A stretch of DNA of 32,437 nt from Gemmatimonadota bacterium (GCA_002714465.1 PAXL01000039.1:27172-59608), one strand, 5' to 3'. Shown: positions 1 to 9,074, counted from the stretch's first letter. A program made the numbers and translations. The notes: generated from the sequence alone by a model not told the origin.

Positions 1-270
1 ATCATCCGCTACTTCGGTGAACGAAAAAAAATCTTCAACATCCACTACCGGAACATCAAGGGCGGACTCCGAAAATTCACGGAAGTGTTCCCGGATGAGG
101 GCGACGTCGACATGATCGCAGTCATGAGAACACTCAAGGAAGTTGACTATCCCTACATGGTCATGCCGGATCATGTACCCCAGATTTCAGGACCCGAGCC
201 TCGCAGAGTCGGATTCGCATACACCTTCGGCTATATCCACGCCGCGATGCAGGCAGCCGGTGTCAAATAG
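1..270 (+). CDS. uxuA: Mannonate dehydratase, C-terminal part (5' end outside window)
   Basis: The frame is open from base 1 and ends at TAG 268-270, giving the last 89 residues of a longer protein. The fragment carries features of the C-terminus of mannonate dehydratase (UxuA family): NIHYRN, a DEGDVDM segment, the metal-site-like motif MPDHVP, and the closing helix FAYTFGYIHAAMQAAG. The family dehydrates D-mannonate to 2-keto-3-deoxygluconate (KDG) in the cytoplasm during hexuronate breakdown. The next gene is convergent and ends only 8 bases away. The role fits the lyase, sulfatase and sugar-acid genes nearby. Family assignment is firm, but the N-terminal part and its active-site residues cannot be seen. 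Confidence 0.85.
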   Translation: MIRYFGERKKIFNIHYRNIKGGLRKFTEVFPDEGDVDMIAVMRTLKEVDYPYMVMPDHVPQISGPEPRRVGFAYTFGYIHAAMQAAGVK

Positions 271-278
271 AAAGGAGC

Positions 279-2393
279 TCAGAACTCAAGCCCCTCCATC
301 AGAACAGTATCCATCGCCGGCACTTTGATTGGGTGTCCAGTAATCTCAACATCTATTGGTTCCGACGTGAAGTTCGTGACAACTACAGCCTCCCCAGTCC
401 GTGACCGAAACCTGAAGGCCCGGACTCCTTCATGCTTCGTGTGCAGTCTCTCGATACCCTCACCGACACGACGCAACCCGGCTCGACCTTGCCGCAAAAC
501 ACAAGCGTAGTCGCGGATCGTCCCTTTCGTGGTACCGGTTCGCAGAAAGACGCGATCCTGGAGCAAGTTCTTCCATCGCTCCGGAGAGTTGCGTTCAGAG
601 GCATCCTCATACAACAGCATCTGCCCCTCAGTCTCGATACCCAGACAGCCTGCTATCTTGATCCAGGTAGACCCGGTCTCGATGATCCGCGCTCGCCCCC
701 CGACGCCTTTGACAGTTCGACGTCCATCTTCGAACGAGATCGGAACACGGTTGTCGTTGACGAAATCGTTCATCACGTAGATCCCGAATCCCTCGTTCAG
801 CGAGAGATCGACTTCAGAGTTCGTCCAGTCGATCACGAGCGAGGTCTCACCATCTTCGAGCGCGACTACAGCGATATACTGTCGAATGCGACCTTCGGCG
901 TAGGTAATCACACCGGTCGTCGTGAACCCTTTATTAGAGGTATGATCCGTGTGATAGAGTGGCATCGGCGTCAACCGTTCTCCATCGATCTCGAACCTCC
1001 CGATGAACGCGTCTTGATCCGACCCCAGCGTGCTTTCTCCCCCGGCCGGTACGATCATGCCCATCACGCCCTGATTCAGAGATCGCCACGCAAACGACAC
1101 TAACCCCTGCTTACTCCGCCTAACCTGTAACCATACATAGGGATACGCCTCCGTGCCGATCTGCTCGCGTCTGAACGCATCTTCTGTGATCGGCGAAAGG
1201 TCGGGCAGTCCCGAGATCACGAGAATTCCCAGCAGTCCCATGATGCCGGCCTCAAACTGGAAGTATCGTCCACCAGCGGCGTAAGGCATTCTCGCGTTGA
1301 ACCGGCCGTCGCCAGCCGCTCGCATCGACTCGTCCAGATACCTCAGGTTCTGCCAGAGTATGTGACCCGCGAAGACATCTCCAAACTCCCCGAACATGAC
1401 CGCGTGCTGCATTTGGATGTCCGGCTCGTGGTAGGTCCAGTCCTGACCGGAGGGATAGGCAGTGAATCCGTTGTAGAGGAAAAACCGGCGAAGAACACTG
1501 TAGGCCTCTTCAACGTGATGGAGGTAGTGCGGAGGCGGCGTTTTTCCGGTGATCTGAAAAGCGAGTCGACCCTGCATCAGGAGGACCCCGCATCCGAGAT
1601 AACCGGGATGGAAGGAGCCGTGGTTCTCGACGGTGAGATCAGGATGCGCCGTCTGTGTGCAGATCCAGTCCTTCAGCGGACGACCCTCGAACAGCTTTGT
1701 GTCCACCCGGTCCAGATCCGTAGTAAAAGTGTTCATGGCGAACAGCTTGCCGCGGTAGAGCCACTCTTCCGCGTTCGGATGTTCGGGCAACAGGCAGTAA
1801 GCCCACGCCAGTAGATACGCGTCCCAGGCGTTCTCCTCCTCCTTCGTGTCGCCCCATCGGCCATCCGGTGGATCCACACCGAGAAACCGATCCGCTTCGA
1901 AAGCGAGTACCCGGTAGAATGCCTCGACCACATCCGAGTCCAGCGCGTTTTCGACGTGATGGACGGCCATCGCGAGGTCCGCGACCCAGAGTGACGATTC
2001 CCAGTCATCACCCCATTGGCCGTTCCACTCGAATGGCTCGGTGCGTCTGGATCCGCTGATATGGTGTTCGCATATCCAGCGGATACACCGATTTAGTCGA
2101 TCGAGCAGGACGAACTTCTTGACCCCTGCGACAGACGCATCGAAATGCTCGCTTTGATAAAGGACCGCATAGCCGCGCAGCTCATCACCCAGCGAGCGAA
2201 TGATCATCTCGTTGATCGGTCCACCAGCTGGTTTGAACTCCTTCACATCGAGCGTTCCGAAGTAGCCGTGTGCCTCGTCCTCATCGATCCAGTACTGTTC
2301 GATGTAGGGCACGTGTCGGCACATCATCTGGACAAGGTCGGTCTCGGACGGGAAGGTCGGCGAATCGGTGACGATCGGAGCATACGCGATCAC
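279..2393 (-). CDS. Large alpha/alpha-toroid-like protein, polysaccharide-lyase-like, unassigned family
   Basis: This 704-residue protein has a helical N-terminal half rich in Trp, His and acidic residues. It looks like an (alpha/alpha) toroid of the kind found in heparinase II/III and hyaluronate lyases. A beta-rich C-terminal half ends near residue 704 in strand-like segments (VVVTNFTSEPIDVEITG). A polar cluster at residues 257-265 (N257, H258, H262) and one around W319/Y321/H322 could form a glycan site. The start is GTG at 2393, overlapping the stop of the upstream 79-residue gene by 4 nt (GTGA), with GGGAG upstream. No clear signal peptide is visible. Uronate enzymes around it suggest a carbohydrate substrate, but the exact family and reaction are not recognised. 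Confidence 0.6.
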   Translation of the reverse strand: MIAYAPIVTDSPTFPSETDLVQMMCRHVPYIEQYWIDEDEAHGYFGTLDVKEFKPAGGPINEMIIRSLGDELRGYAVLYQSEHFDASVAGVKKFVLLDRLNRCIRWICEHHISGSRRTEPFEWNGQWGDDWESSLWVADLAMAVHHVENALDSDVVEAFYRVLAFEADRFLGVDPPDGRWGDTKEEENAWDAYLLAWAYCLLPEHPNAEEWLYRGKLFAMNTFTTDLDRVDTKLFEGRPLKDWICTQTAHPDLTVENHGSFHPGYLGCGVLLMQGRLAFQITGKTPPPHYLHHVEEAYSVLRRFFLYNGFTAYPSGQDWTYHEPDIQMQHAVMFGEFGDVFAGHILWQNLRYLDESMRAAGDGRFNARMPYAAGGRYFQFEAGIMGLLGILVISGLPDLSPITEDAFRREQIGTEAYPYVWLQVRRSKQGLVSFAWRSLNQGVMGMIVPAGGESTLGSDQDAFIGRFEIDGERLTPMPLYHTDHTSNKGFTTTGVITYAEGRIRQYIAVVALEDGETSLVIDWTNSEVDLSLNEGFGIYVMNDFVNDNRVPISFEDGRRTVKGVGGRARIIETGSTWIKIAGCLGIETEGQMLLYEDASERNSPERWKNLLQDRVFLRTGTTKGTIRDYACVLRQGRAGLRRVGEGIERLHTKHEGVRAFRFRSRTGEAVVVTNFTSEPIDVEITGHPIKVPAMDTVLMEGLEF

Positions 2394-2629
2394 GATGTCA
2401 CTCCCGGCTCGATGGTCTCGTCGGGATCGTCACAGCGAAACACAACGAGCTTCCCCTTGCTGATGCGTTTCTTCACGTCTCTCACGAACTCGCGTGCCAG
2501 ATTGGTGTCATAGAGCACGAGCGCGCCCGAGGATCGCGTGTAGGTCCGAAGTCGCTGCGACTTTTCGGCCCAAGTCGACTTGAGCGTTTCAGATGCGTCT
2601 CCTTCAGCGATCAGCACCACGTAGGCCAT
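2390..2629 (-). CDS. Small conserved-looking protein of unknown function, coupled to the toroid protein
   Basis: This is a 79-residue cytoplasmic-type protein with no signal peptide and no Cys or His cluster. It begins with a hydrophobic strand (MAYVVLIAEGD), continues with a charged helix rich in Lys/Arg, and ends with another strand (KGKLVVFRCDD), so a small alpha/beta fold is likely. A GGGG stretch lies just before the ATG. The stop overlaps the start of the following 704-residue gene, which implies translational coupling. The family is not recognised. Confidence 0.55.
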   Translation of the reverse strand: MAYVVLIAEGDASETLKSTWAEKSQRLRTYTRSSGALVLYDTNLAREFVRDVKKRISKGKLVVFRCDDPDETIEPGVTS

Positions 2630-2685
2630 TTTTCCCCATAATTCTCATCACCAGCGTAACAGAGCAGGTGTCGTCTAGAGCATCA

Positions 2686-3528
2686 TCAGGTGAGGTAGTG
2701 ACTAGGTGTCCTGAACTGGTGAGATTTCTCGTATTCCTTCGAGGAATCTGCGTTCCGAACTGCTTCCGGTATTTCGCCAGTCCACCAACTGGGCGAATTT
2801 GGAAAGTCGAAGACGTCGTGCCACGCCAGTAGCAGGGTCCGGCGTTCGGCTGTCTGGTTTGGCCACGCCGCGTGGAGCAGGCGGGCATCCGCGATGAGAA
2901 GGTCGCCCGCGTTCAGCGGCACATCTAATGCATCAGGATAGTCGGCGAATGCAGGATGGTCCAGATTTTCGATCGCCTGGATCTCGGATCCGTGAGCTTT
3001 CGGCAGAACGTCATGAAGCTCGTGTCGCTTCCGGTGGCTACCCGGAATCACACGTAGGCAGCCGTTTTCACGCATCGTGTCCGTCAGGTAGTATGACAGA
3101 AAGATCCGGGTCGGCCACGGCGTCGCTGCTTCTGGGCTCTGCCACTTCATGTAGTCTTGATGCCAGTAGAGAGGCGGCCCAAACCCGGGCTTCGAAAGGA
3201 TGATAACAGTCTCGTCCGATGAGAGATTCTCCAGCCCGATCTGGCTGCACGCTTCAACCTGACGCGGCTGATCGAGGATATCTGCCGCGAATGGATCGGG
3301 AAACCGGTTGTCCATGGTCGGTGTGGCCTCGGTCCAGCTGCGCTCGGTCTTGACAAAGATATCGCTGCCCTGATATCGCACCTTGTTAGAAACCTGCACA
3401 CGGTCGAAAATGCCATTGGACCACGCCTTGAGTCTGTCCAATAAATCCGAATCCATCACACAGGGCACGATGGTGAATCCTGACTCTACGAGTTCGTCAC
3501 GTTTGGTGAGTGCGTGTGCGTTTGTCAC
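2686..3528 (-). CDS. Phytanoyl-CoA dioxygenase family (PhyH) Fe(II)/2-oxoglutarate oxygenase
   Basis: This 280-residue protein has the typical PhyH layout. The iron-binding H-x-D sits in YWHQDYMKW (H123, D125). A conserved RENGCLRVIPGSH segment follows, then the distal His in ARLLHAAWP (H219), with Arg 229/230 as candidate 2-oxoglutarate contacts. I chose the GTG at 3528 because AAAGGA lies about 8 nt upstream; a TTG at 3552 would add eight residues. Family members hydroxylate or oxidatively cleave small molecules using O2 and 2-oxoglutarate. The substrate is unknown, but its place in a glycan-degradation cluster suggests a sugar derivative rather than phytanoyl-CoA. It ends 56 nt before the 79-residue gene. 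Confidence 0.85.
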   Translation of the reverse strand: MTNAHALTKRDELVESGFTIVPCVMDSDLLDRLKAWSNGIFDRVQVSNKVRYQGSDIFVKTERSWTEATPTMDNRFPDPFAADILDQPRQVEACSQIGLENLSSDETVIILSKPGFGPPLYWHQDYMKWQSPEAATPWPTRIFLSYYLTDTMRENGCLRVIPGSHRKRHELHDVLPKAHGSEIQAIENLDHPAFADYPDALDVPLNAGDLLIADARLLHAAWPNQTAERRTLLLAWHDVFDFPNSPSWWTGEIPEAVRNADSSKEYEKSHQFRTPSHYLT

Positions 3529-3660
3529 GTGTGAATCCTTTCTGAACACCAAAAACAGGTGGTGGTCAATAACACCCGGCTCTACTCGGGTTTGGATACG
3601 CCCAAGACGTGACAGAGAGAGGGTAAGCCCTACTCACTGGCAGAAACCCGAGAGATTCCA

Positions 3661-5829
3661 CTAGCCGACTCTGAAAGCCCAGCCGTCCCAGATATTTTCG
3701 GGCGTCGCTGGCACATCTTCACGGAAGTTCTTGGTATCGACCCACCATTGGCGATTCGGAGCAGGACCGTGAGACAGGTTGAAATAGGACGTAAGTCCGT
3801 CTTTCTGGTATTCACACGGCACGATATACCTGACGACGGGTTGGTCGTGCTCTGCGGAATAGTTGATGCCTGGACCGTGCACGAGTCGAGGGTGCCAGAA
3901 GACGACGTCACCGACTTTTCCGTGAAATTGAACGGGCGTAACCCTCCTTAGAATCTCGTCCCTCGCCTTGACGTAGTCGTCTGCAAGATCGTCGTGCAGA
4001 GGTCCGTGGACGGTTCGGTGGTATGGGTGGCTCATGTAATGAGAACCGGGCCAGATCGTGAAGCCTCCACAATGCGGAGGCAATGTGTCCGCGAAAACCA
4101 TCGCGGAGAGTTGCGCACCGGTATGGTCTCCGTGCGGTCCAAGCTTAGCATCTCGGTCGGGTGACTTCGGGAAGATGCAGTAGACACCTCGAACGCGATT
4201 CGCTCGCTTAACCGGCCCCCCAATGAACGACTCGACAGTTTGTTGCATACGCGGATTGTTCGCGATTTTGTCCACAAAGAATGGTTGTGTACCGATCGTG
4301 CGCGACCGCATCTTCCAGGAACCGCGCCGGAAAAGCCCGAGGTTGTCCCTATCCTCAGCTGTCCATTCCCCTTGTGGGGCATCGATCCATGTAGTGGGAT
4401 CGTCTCGCTTCACCAGATCTCGGGGAACATTCTCCCAGACGTGGTCGACGACACGGGAGAATGTCTCCTTCTCGTCTAAGAGGCCACGTTTGACGAGGAA
4501 TCCCTTCTCCTTGAAGAACTCGATCTCGGCTTCTGTAAGTGTTGTCTCCCCGTTCGTGAAATCCGGATCCACCAACGGTTCCGGATCCTTGAAGACGACA
4601 TCCTTCCCGATAGGCAATCCGTGCAGACGTTGTCCCTCAAACGGGGGATTAAGCAGGTTGTCTAGCTGTCTCGCCTTCTCCTGATCACCCACACCCGCGA
4701 GATCAGCGTCGATCGGCTCGTAACCCTTGTTCAAATACTGATAGGCTGCAAGACGTAGACAACGGAACGCACGCTCCCACTCGAAAGGCTGAATTTGTGG
4801 GAATGTCCATTCCTGCTCACCTGTCCAATAGGGAAAAAGCCAATCGAGTGCACATTTGATCGATCGCCTATCGTCAGTCTCGAAGTTGATCAGGTCGATC
4901 CCCCATTGCCGGCCGATCTCCGCAAGTTCGAGCAGAAGCGACAGGTTCATGCTCGAGTATCCGAGGGCCTTCGTCCGAGCAAGCTCTCTCGGCTGTTGAC
5001 CGTCGGGCTCGATCTGCTGAGCTATCCGACGGTCACCTACGCCCTCGAGCACAACGCGCGCCAGATCCGGCTGCCCCACGAAAAGCGCATAGGTCGACAC
5101 CTGCACATCATACGCGCTCGAGTGGTTATTGCCGTGCCGCGCTTCTGCAACGCCTAGAGGTTGCGTCAGCATCCATTCGAGAAAAGCGTGGAACCAAGCC
5201 TGCAGGCCGTGCATGTCTTCCGTTGACCAATTTTCCGATTCTCGAAGAAAACTGATCGCCGGAAGCATCTCGCGTGCGAATGCCGCCGTCTCAATCAGCC
5301 CGAAGTTCGTGCCATCGGTGATCCCGGGTCTTGCCTGTCCAAACGTGAGATGGGGATTCATCTTCGTTTTGGGATCCAGAAACCACGTTCGTAGCTGCAA
5401 TGCCGCCCGCGACGCGTAATCCTCGCGCCCCGTGAATCCATATGCGAATCCGAGGCTCTTCACCGTTGAAACGAGCTTCCCTAGGAGCGGTCGATCTGTC
5501 GTCTGGGCTTCGGGATTGGGTTCCCCATCCCGTCGGATGTAGGGCAGGCCATCTGGCTTATCGGGGTCAGGCCACCAGTAAGCCCCAACGCTCATGTAAT
5601 CGTGCTTGTCGCCACTAGGAGGTAAGATCGGCTTGTTAACGATCGTCAGAGGCTCTTGCTTCAGGGCTCGTTCCGCATCCACCAGTAGAGCCTCAAGTGC
5701 CTGTCCGCACGGGCTCTCCTCCCTCTTAGAGGACGAACGTGCTCGGCTGATGTAGTCCGAATCAACCGTGAAAATCGGGTCAGTAGGCGTATAGGGTTTG
5801 AGCAGGTTGGCTTCTTCTTCTGGATACAT
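3661..5829 (-). CDS. Fusion protein: alginate-lyase-like domain + PhyH dioxygenase domain
   Basis: This is one continuous 722-residue frame. Residues about 60-375 look like the alginate lyase superfamily (PF05426, PL38-like): DYMSVGAYWWPDPD near 78-90, YIRRDGEPNPE near 97-107, an N-N-H triad at 234-236 and the ARTKALGYSSMNL segment near 284-296. Residues about 430-722 form a complete PhyH domain with H566-x-D568, GGFTIWPGSH, H651 (VHGPG) and R667. Such enzymes depolymerise uronic acid polymers by beta-elimination and oxidise small molecules, respectively. The start MYPEEE at 5829 has AGGAG 7 nt upstream; an upstream in-frame start at 5949 would add a 40-residue tail of low plausibility. No signal peptide is visible, so the protein may act on imported oligosaccharides. 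The fusion is unusual. Confidence 0.85.
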   Translation of the reverse strand: MYPEEEANLLKPYTPTDPIFTVDSDYISRARSSSKREESPCGQALEALLVDAERALKQEPLTIVNKPILPPSGDKHDYMSVGAYWWPDPDKPDGLPYIRRDGEPNPEAQTTDRPLLGKLVSTVKSLGFAYGFTGREDYASRAALQLRTWFLDPKTKMNPHLTFGQARPGITDGTNFGLIETAAFAREMLPAISFLRESENWSTEDMHGLQAWFHAFLEWMLTQPLGVAEARHGNNHSSAYDVQVSTYALFVGQPDLARVVLEGVGDRRIAQQIEPDGQQPRELARTKALGYSSMNLSLLLELAEIGRQWGIDLINFETDDRRSIKCALDWLFPYWTGEQEWTFPQIQPFEWERAFRCLRLAAYQYLNKGYEPIDADLAGVGDQEKARQLDNLLNPPFEGQRLHGLPIGKDVVFKDPEPLVDPDFTNGETTLTEAEIEFFKEKGFLVKRGLLDEKETFSRVVDHVWENVPRDLVKRDDPTTWIDAPQGEWTAEDRDNLGLFRRGSWKMRSRTIGTQPFFVDKIANNPRMQQTVESFIGGPVKRANRVRGVYCIFPKSPDRDAKLGPHGDHTGAQLSAMVFADTLPPHCGGFTIWPGSHYMSHPYHRTVHGPLHDDLADDYVKARDEILRRVTPVQFHGKVGDVVFWHPRLVHGPGINYSAEHDQPVVRYIVPCEYQKDGLTSYFNLSHGPAPNRQWWVDTKNFREDVPATPENIWDGWAFRVG

Positions 5830-5854
5830 CTGACTACTCCTGTGGCTGCTGGTC

Positions 5855-5866
5855 AGGTTGCAACCT
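5855..5866. promoter_or_regulatory. Perfect 12-bp palindrome, candidate operator
   Basis: The sequence AGGTTGCAACCT reads identically on both strands and lies 26-37 bp upstream of the start codon of the lyase-dioxygenase fusion. A perfect palindrome in a promoter-proximal position is the kind of site used by LacI- or GntR-type regulators of sugar genes. No such regulator is encoded in the window, and I saw no second full copy. Confidence 0.3.
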
Positions 5867-6095
5867 ATGGTAACGTTGTGGCTGCCCGCCTTCGCTTTGC
5901 TGCGGCTGTATGAACACTGGTTATTCGAGATGACTGGCGCCACTACCAAGCACCACGTTTGATCTTATACGGATGCACACAGGGCGGCCAGTCGCATATT
6001 GGCCAAGAGCCATTCCTCAGGTAGCGTTCACTCCGACCCTTTCGCCATATCGTGTTATCCAGTCCCTGACCAGTCCGGAGGCCAGAAGCACAGGG

Positions 6096-7028
6096 TTACC
6101 CTGTCGTCTGGAACCCGTGCTGATCGCGATGATACTGAGAGTCATAAGTCTGCATGCTCTTATACCATTCGTAGCGGCCGTCGGATGCCTCTTTATAGAC
6201 ACTGCCCAACAACTCTTGCTGTTCCGCATCCGGCATCTGTGTAAAACCGCGCGCGATGGCGAGGTCCTGCTCAAGGTTTTCCTGGGACTGGATCCCGCAG
6301 ATAAGCGTACTGATGGGTTGAGACAGTGCGTAGCGTCGGCATTGTTCGGCAGTCAAACCGAGGTCGTAAACAAACTGCCCGCGGCCGCCCAGCGATTTCA
6401 TGCCGATCACTCCGATCCCTCTTCGGTTGAGCTCAGGTAGTATCTCTTTCTGGAAGCTTCGGTAGTGGGTATCCAGAACCGTGACAGGCATCTGACACGT
6501 ATCCCAATCGAAATCCATCTCCAGCATACGTTTCAGGATGTGTGGGCTCTTGTGTCCCGTGAACCCGATGTGTCGAATCTTACCCGCCTCCTTGGCCGCG
6601 GCAGCCGCCTCGATAGCACCTTCCGCCTGAAAGATCCATTCCGGGTCGTTGTCGTAGTTCACTTCGTGGAATTGCCAGACATCGATCACGTCCGTCCTGA
6701 ACCGAGCCAGGCTCTCGTTCAGCTGTGCTTCAGCAGTCAATCGATCGCGCGCACAGACCTTCGTCATCAGAGTAACCTGGTTACGACGACCCACCAACGC
6801 CTGACCCATACGGCGCTCAGCCTCGCCCTGATGATACTCCCAAGCGTTGTCCATGAACGTCATGCCCGAGTCGATCGCCTCATGGACAAGCCTGACGGTC
6901 TCCTGCACGCTCATGTCCAGACGCACACTATGTCCCCCGCCAAACCCGACAATCGAAACTTCGAGACCTGTCTTCCCCAGTTCCCTGACCGGGATCCCTG
7001 CACTGTTCCGCTTGATTTCGCTCATCAT
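6096..7028 (-). CDS. Aldo/keto reductase
   Basis: This 310-residue TIM-barrel oxidoreductase of the AKR family has the expected tetrad: D60 (FMDNAWEY), Y65, K90 (LMTKVCARD) and H121 (VWQFHEV). The N-terminal RELGKTGLEVSIVGFGGG is typical. NADPH-binding elements sit in the last third (LICGIQSQENLEQ near the usual phosphate-binding region). It would reduce an aldehyde or ketone, or oxidise a sugar, in the cytoplasm. The ATG at 7028 is followed by a second ATG, so the start could be one codon later; TAGGACG lies upstream. It is 60 nt downstream of the sulfatase gene on the same strand and is probably part of the same unit. The substrate is inferred only from context. Confidence 0.88.
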   Translation of the reverse strand: MMSEIKRNSAGIPVRELGKTGLEVSIVGFGGGHSVRLDMSVQETVRLVHEAIDSGMTFMDNAWEYHQGEAERRMGQALVGRRNQVTLMTKVCARDRLTAEAQLNESLARFRTDVIDVWQFHEVNYDNDPEWIFQAEGAIEAAAAAKEAGKIRHIGFTGHKSPHILKRMLEMDFDWDTCQMPVTVLDTHYRSFQKEILPELNRRGIGVIGMKSLGGRGQFVYDLGLTAEQCRRYALSQPISTLICGIQSQENLEQDLAIARGFTQMPDAEQQELLGSVYKEASDGRYEWYKSMQTYDSQYHRDQHGFQTTG

Positions 7029-7088
7029 ACGCTTTCGTCCTAGAGATTATCTTGTTCTCACTGCTACCATATTAGCGCCTGGTTCCGT

Positions 7089-9074
7089 TCAAGCCAGTTC
7101 GATTCTCCTTCTCGTTCTCTCGAACACCCACCGCTTTGCAATCACGTCTCGCTGCGCGTCAAGCATCCCGTCAAACTGATGGGTCTCGATGTGTGGCTTG
7201 TGCTCTGACCCAAACATACTGCTGTTCGCCTCGGCAGAGCGCAAGACCTCTATCAGTGACTTCAGGGGCCGAAGCTGGTCACGAGTACAATACGAAAGGT
7301 AAGCGCCTGCGCGGAGTCGCGCCCACAGGATTTCGTGCTCCAGACATCGCGTTAAGGCGGCGAGCGCGGCCGATCCTTCTCCCGCACTAACCAGACATTC
7401 CGCGGCAGCCAGACTAACACTGATGGATGCGTCATCGAGGAGGGGAAGCAGACCCTCGACGGTCTGTGTGTCCGTATCGTATGAACGAAGCCCGGTTGCC
7501 GCCCAGTATCTGACGGCGCTGTCCGGATCCGTCAGCCGGAGTAGCAGCTCCTGTCGTCCATCCTCACCCAACCTGGGCAGATCAGCAGTCTCGAGAATCC
7601 GCGGAAAATTATCACAACGAAGACCGACCTCTCGACTGACGCCGTTATACTTTGCAGCACGCTCACAAATCTCTGTCTCTTCAAGCAAACCCAAATCATC
7701 CGTATCAATCATCCATTTGTAGAGTTCCTCTCTGAGCTCCTGTTTGATCTCAAAGTGACCTGGATCGTCCGCGAGGTTGTGAATTGATTCAAGATCACCT
7801 TGGATGTCGTAGAGTTCTTCGTGAGGCTTGTGATCTTGCCATACCAGGTACTGTCGGTATTCATCTGGAAACCCCTGCCCTCTGACCATTAAAGGCGGAT
7901 CATACATAAGGAAGACACCATCCGGATCGTGAAGCTTCTGTTCGCCCGGCAAACACGATGTCTCCCAGAAGTCACGCTCGGGAGTCCCATCCTCAGGAAT
8001 AGGTGAAAAAAAACCCCCGTCCGGATAGAATGACGCGTAGGGTTGGTGCGGCAAAAAATTTCGGATGTAGCGATACCGGTGGGTTCGGATCGTGCGAATC
8101 ATTTCGGGGTTGTTGTCTAGCCTGTCTCGAGCCGAGCAGACATACTCCCTGGATTCGTAATTCGAACCACACAGAGTCCGGCCCTGGACCTGCTCTGGGA
8201 TCGATATACCTGCCAGATGAAGTATTGTCGGTGCGAGATCCATGTGCAGGACAAGATCGTGGATCTTGCTGCCGGGATCGCTCGGTGCGAGATGACGGTA
8301 CTTCGACGGAAACCTGAGAATCAGCGGTATGTGGAGCCCGTCGTCATACGCGTGGATTTTACCACGGGGGTAACCCGACCCGTGATCGGCCCAGAAGGCA
8401 ACAATCGTGTCTTCCGACAAACCCTCGGCTTCCAGCTTGTCGAGAATCTCCCCGACTTGCTTGTCAACGTTCGTGATCGCATCGTAGAAAAGTGCCATCC
8501 GCTCACGAAACAGCGGTGTATCCGGAACAAACGACGGAACCGGTGCCTTTTCGGCGTCGTGGAGTTCATCGTCGTCCAGCAAGTTCGATCTCTGACTGCG
8601 CGCCTCCTCCGGTGTAAGCTTGAACACACTGGCGTGCGCACTGCCAAGCTTGAAGCAGGCGAAGAAGGGTCTGTCTTTGGATCGGCTTTCCCAGAAATCG
8701 TCTGAATCTAGGAACGATTCATACTCCTCCCGCGTGACGTAGAGATTGAGGTCTTGATCCGGCCTTGTGCACGCGTAGCCAGCATCCAAGAGCATCTTAG
8801 GAAGCAACTCGACTTCTGGCGGCCGGATCACGGCGCTGCGATGGTGATGCGTACCCAACGTCGTCGGATGCATTCCGGTGTAGATGCTCATGCGAGACGG
8901 CGAGCAGATCGGTCCGACCGTGAAGGCGTTCGTGTACCGGATCCCCTGAGACGCCAGCCGATCAATATTCGGGGTTCTGGAGTAGGTGTCTCCGTAGCAC
9001 CCGTAGTTGCGTGCACTCGTGTCGTGGGAGCTGATCCACAGAATGTTCGGTCTGTTCCTAGCGGATCCGCTCAT
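7089..9074 (-). CDS. Type I sulfatase with C-terminal HEAT-like repeats
   Basis: This 661-residue protein has a formylglycine sulfatase signature CSPSR at residues 57-61, with C57 the residue to be converted. Further features are the N-terminal metal motif around D18, a D230-H231-G segment and K239. The CxPxR type needs a formylglycine-generating enzyme, which is not in this window. The sulfatase core is followed by roughly 150 residues of helical repeats (AVRYWAATGLRS, VSLAAAECLVSAG, WARLRAGAYL) that read as HEAT-like repeats. The start codon overlaps the stop of the FAH-family gene by 4 nt. No signal peptide is visible. It likely removes sulfate from a sugar, with the repeats for protein or glycan contact. 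Confidence 0.9.
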   Translation of the reverse strand: MSGSARNRPNILWISSHDTSARNYGCYGDTYSRTPNIDRLASQGIRYTNAFTVGPICSPSRMSIYTGMHPTTLGTHHHRSAVIRPPEVELLPKMLLDAGYACTRPDQDLNLYVTREEYESFLDSDDFWESRSKDRPFFACFKLGSAHASVFKLTPEEARSQRSNLLDDDELHDAEKAPVPSFVPDTPLFRERMALFYDAITNVDKQVGEILDKLEAEGLSEDTIVAFWADHGSGYPRGKIHAYDDGLHIPLILRFPSKYRHLAPSDPGSKIHDLVLHMDLAPTILHLAGISIPEQVQGRTLCGSNYESREYVCSARDRLDNNPEMIRTIRTHRYRYIRNFLPHQPYASFYPDGGFFSPIPEDGTPERDFWETSCLPGEQKLHDPDGVFLMYDPPLMVRGQGFPDEYRQYLVWQDHKPHEELYDIQGDLESIHNLADDPGHFEIKQELREELYKWMIDTDDLGLLEETEICERAAKYNGVSREVGLRCDNFPRILETADLPRLGEDGRQELLLRLTDPDSAVRYWAATGLRSYDTDTQTVEGLLPLLDDASISVSLAAAECLVSAGEGSAALAALTRCLEHEILWARLRAGAYLSYCTRDQLRPLKSLIEVLRSAEANSSMFGSEHKPHIETHQFDGMLDAQRDVIAKRWVFERTRRRIELA

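Noticed and set aside
432..1103. 223-residue plus-strand frame
   Set aside because: It lies entirely inside the minus-strand toroid gene, and its translation is Arg/Pro/Ser-rich with no family feature, as expected for an antisense shadow.
3574..3591. ACCCG/CGGGT hairpin after the fusion gene
   Set aside because: The stem is only 5 bp with an 8-nt loop and lacks a T-run, so it is too weak to call a terminator.
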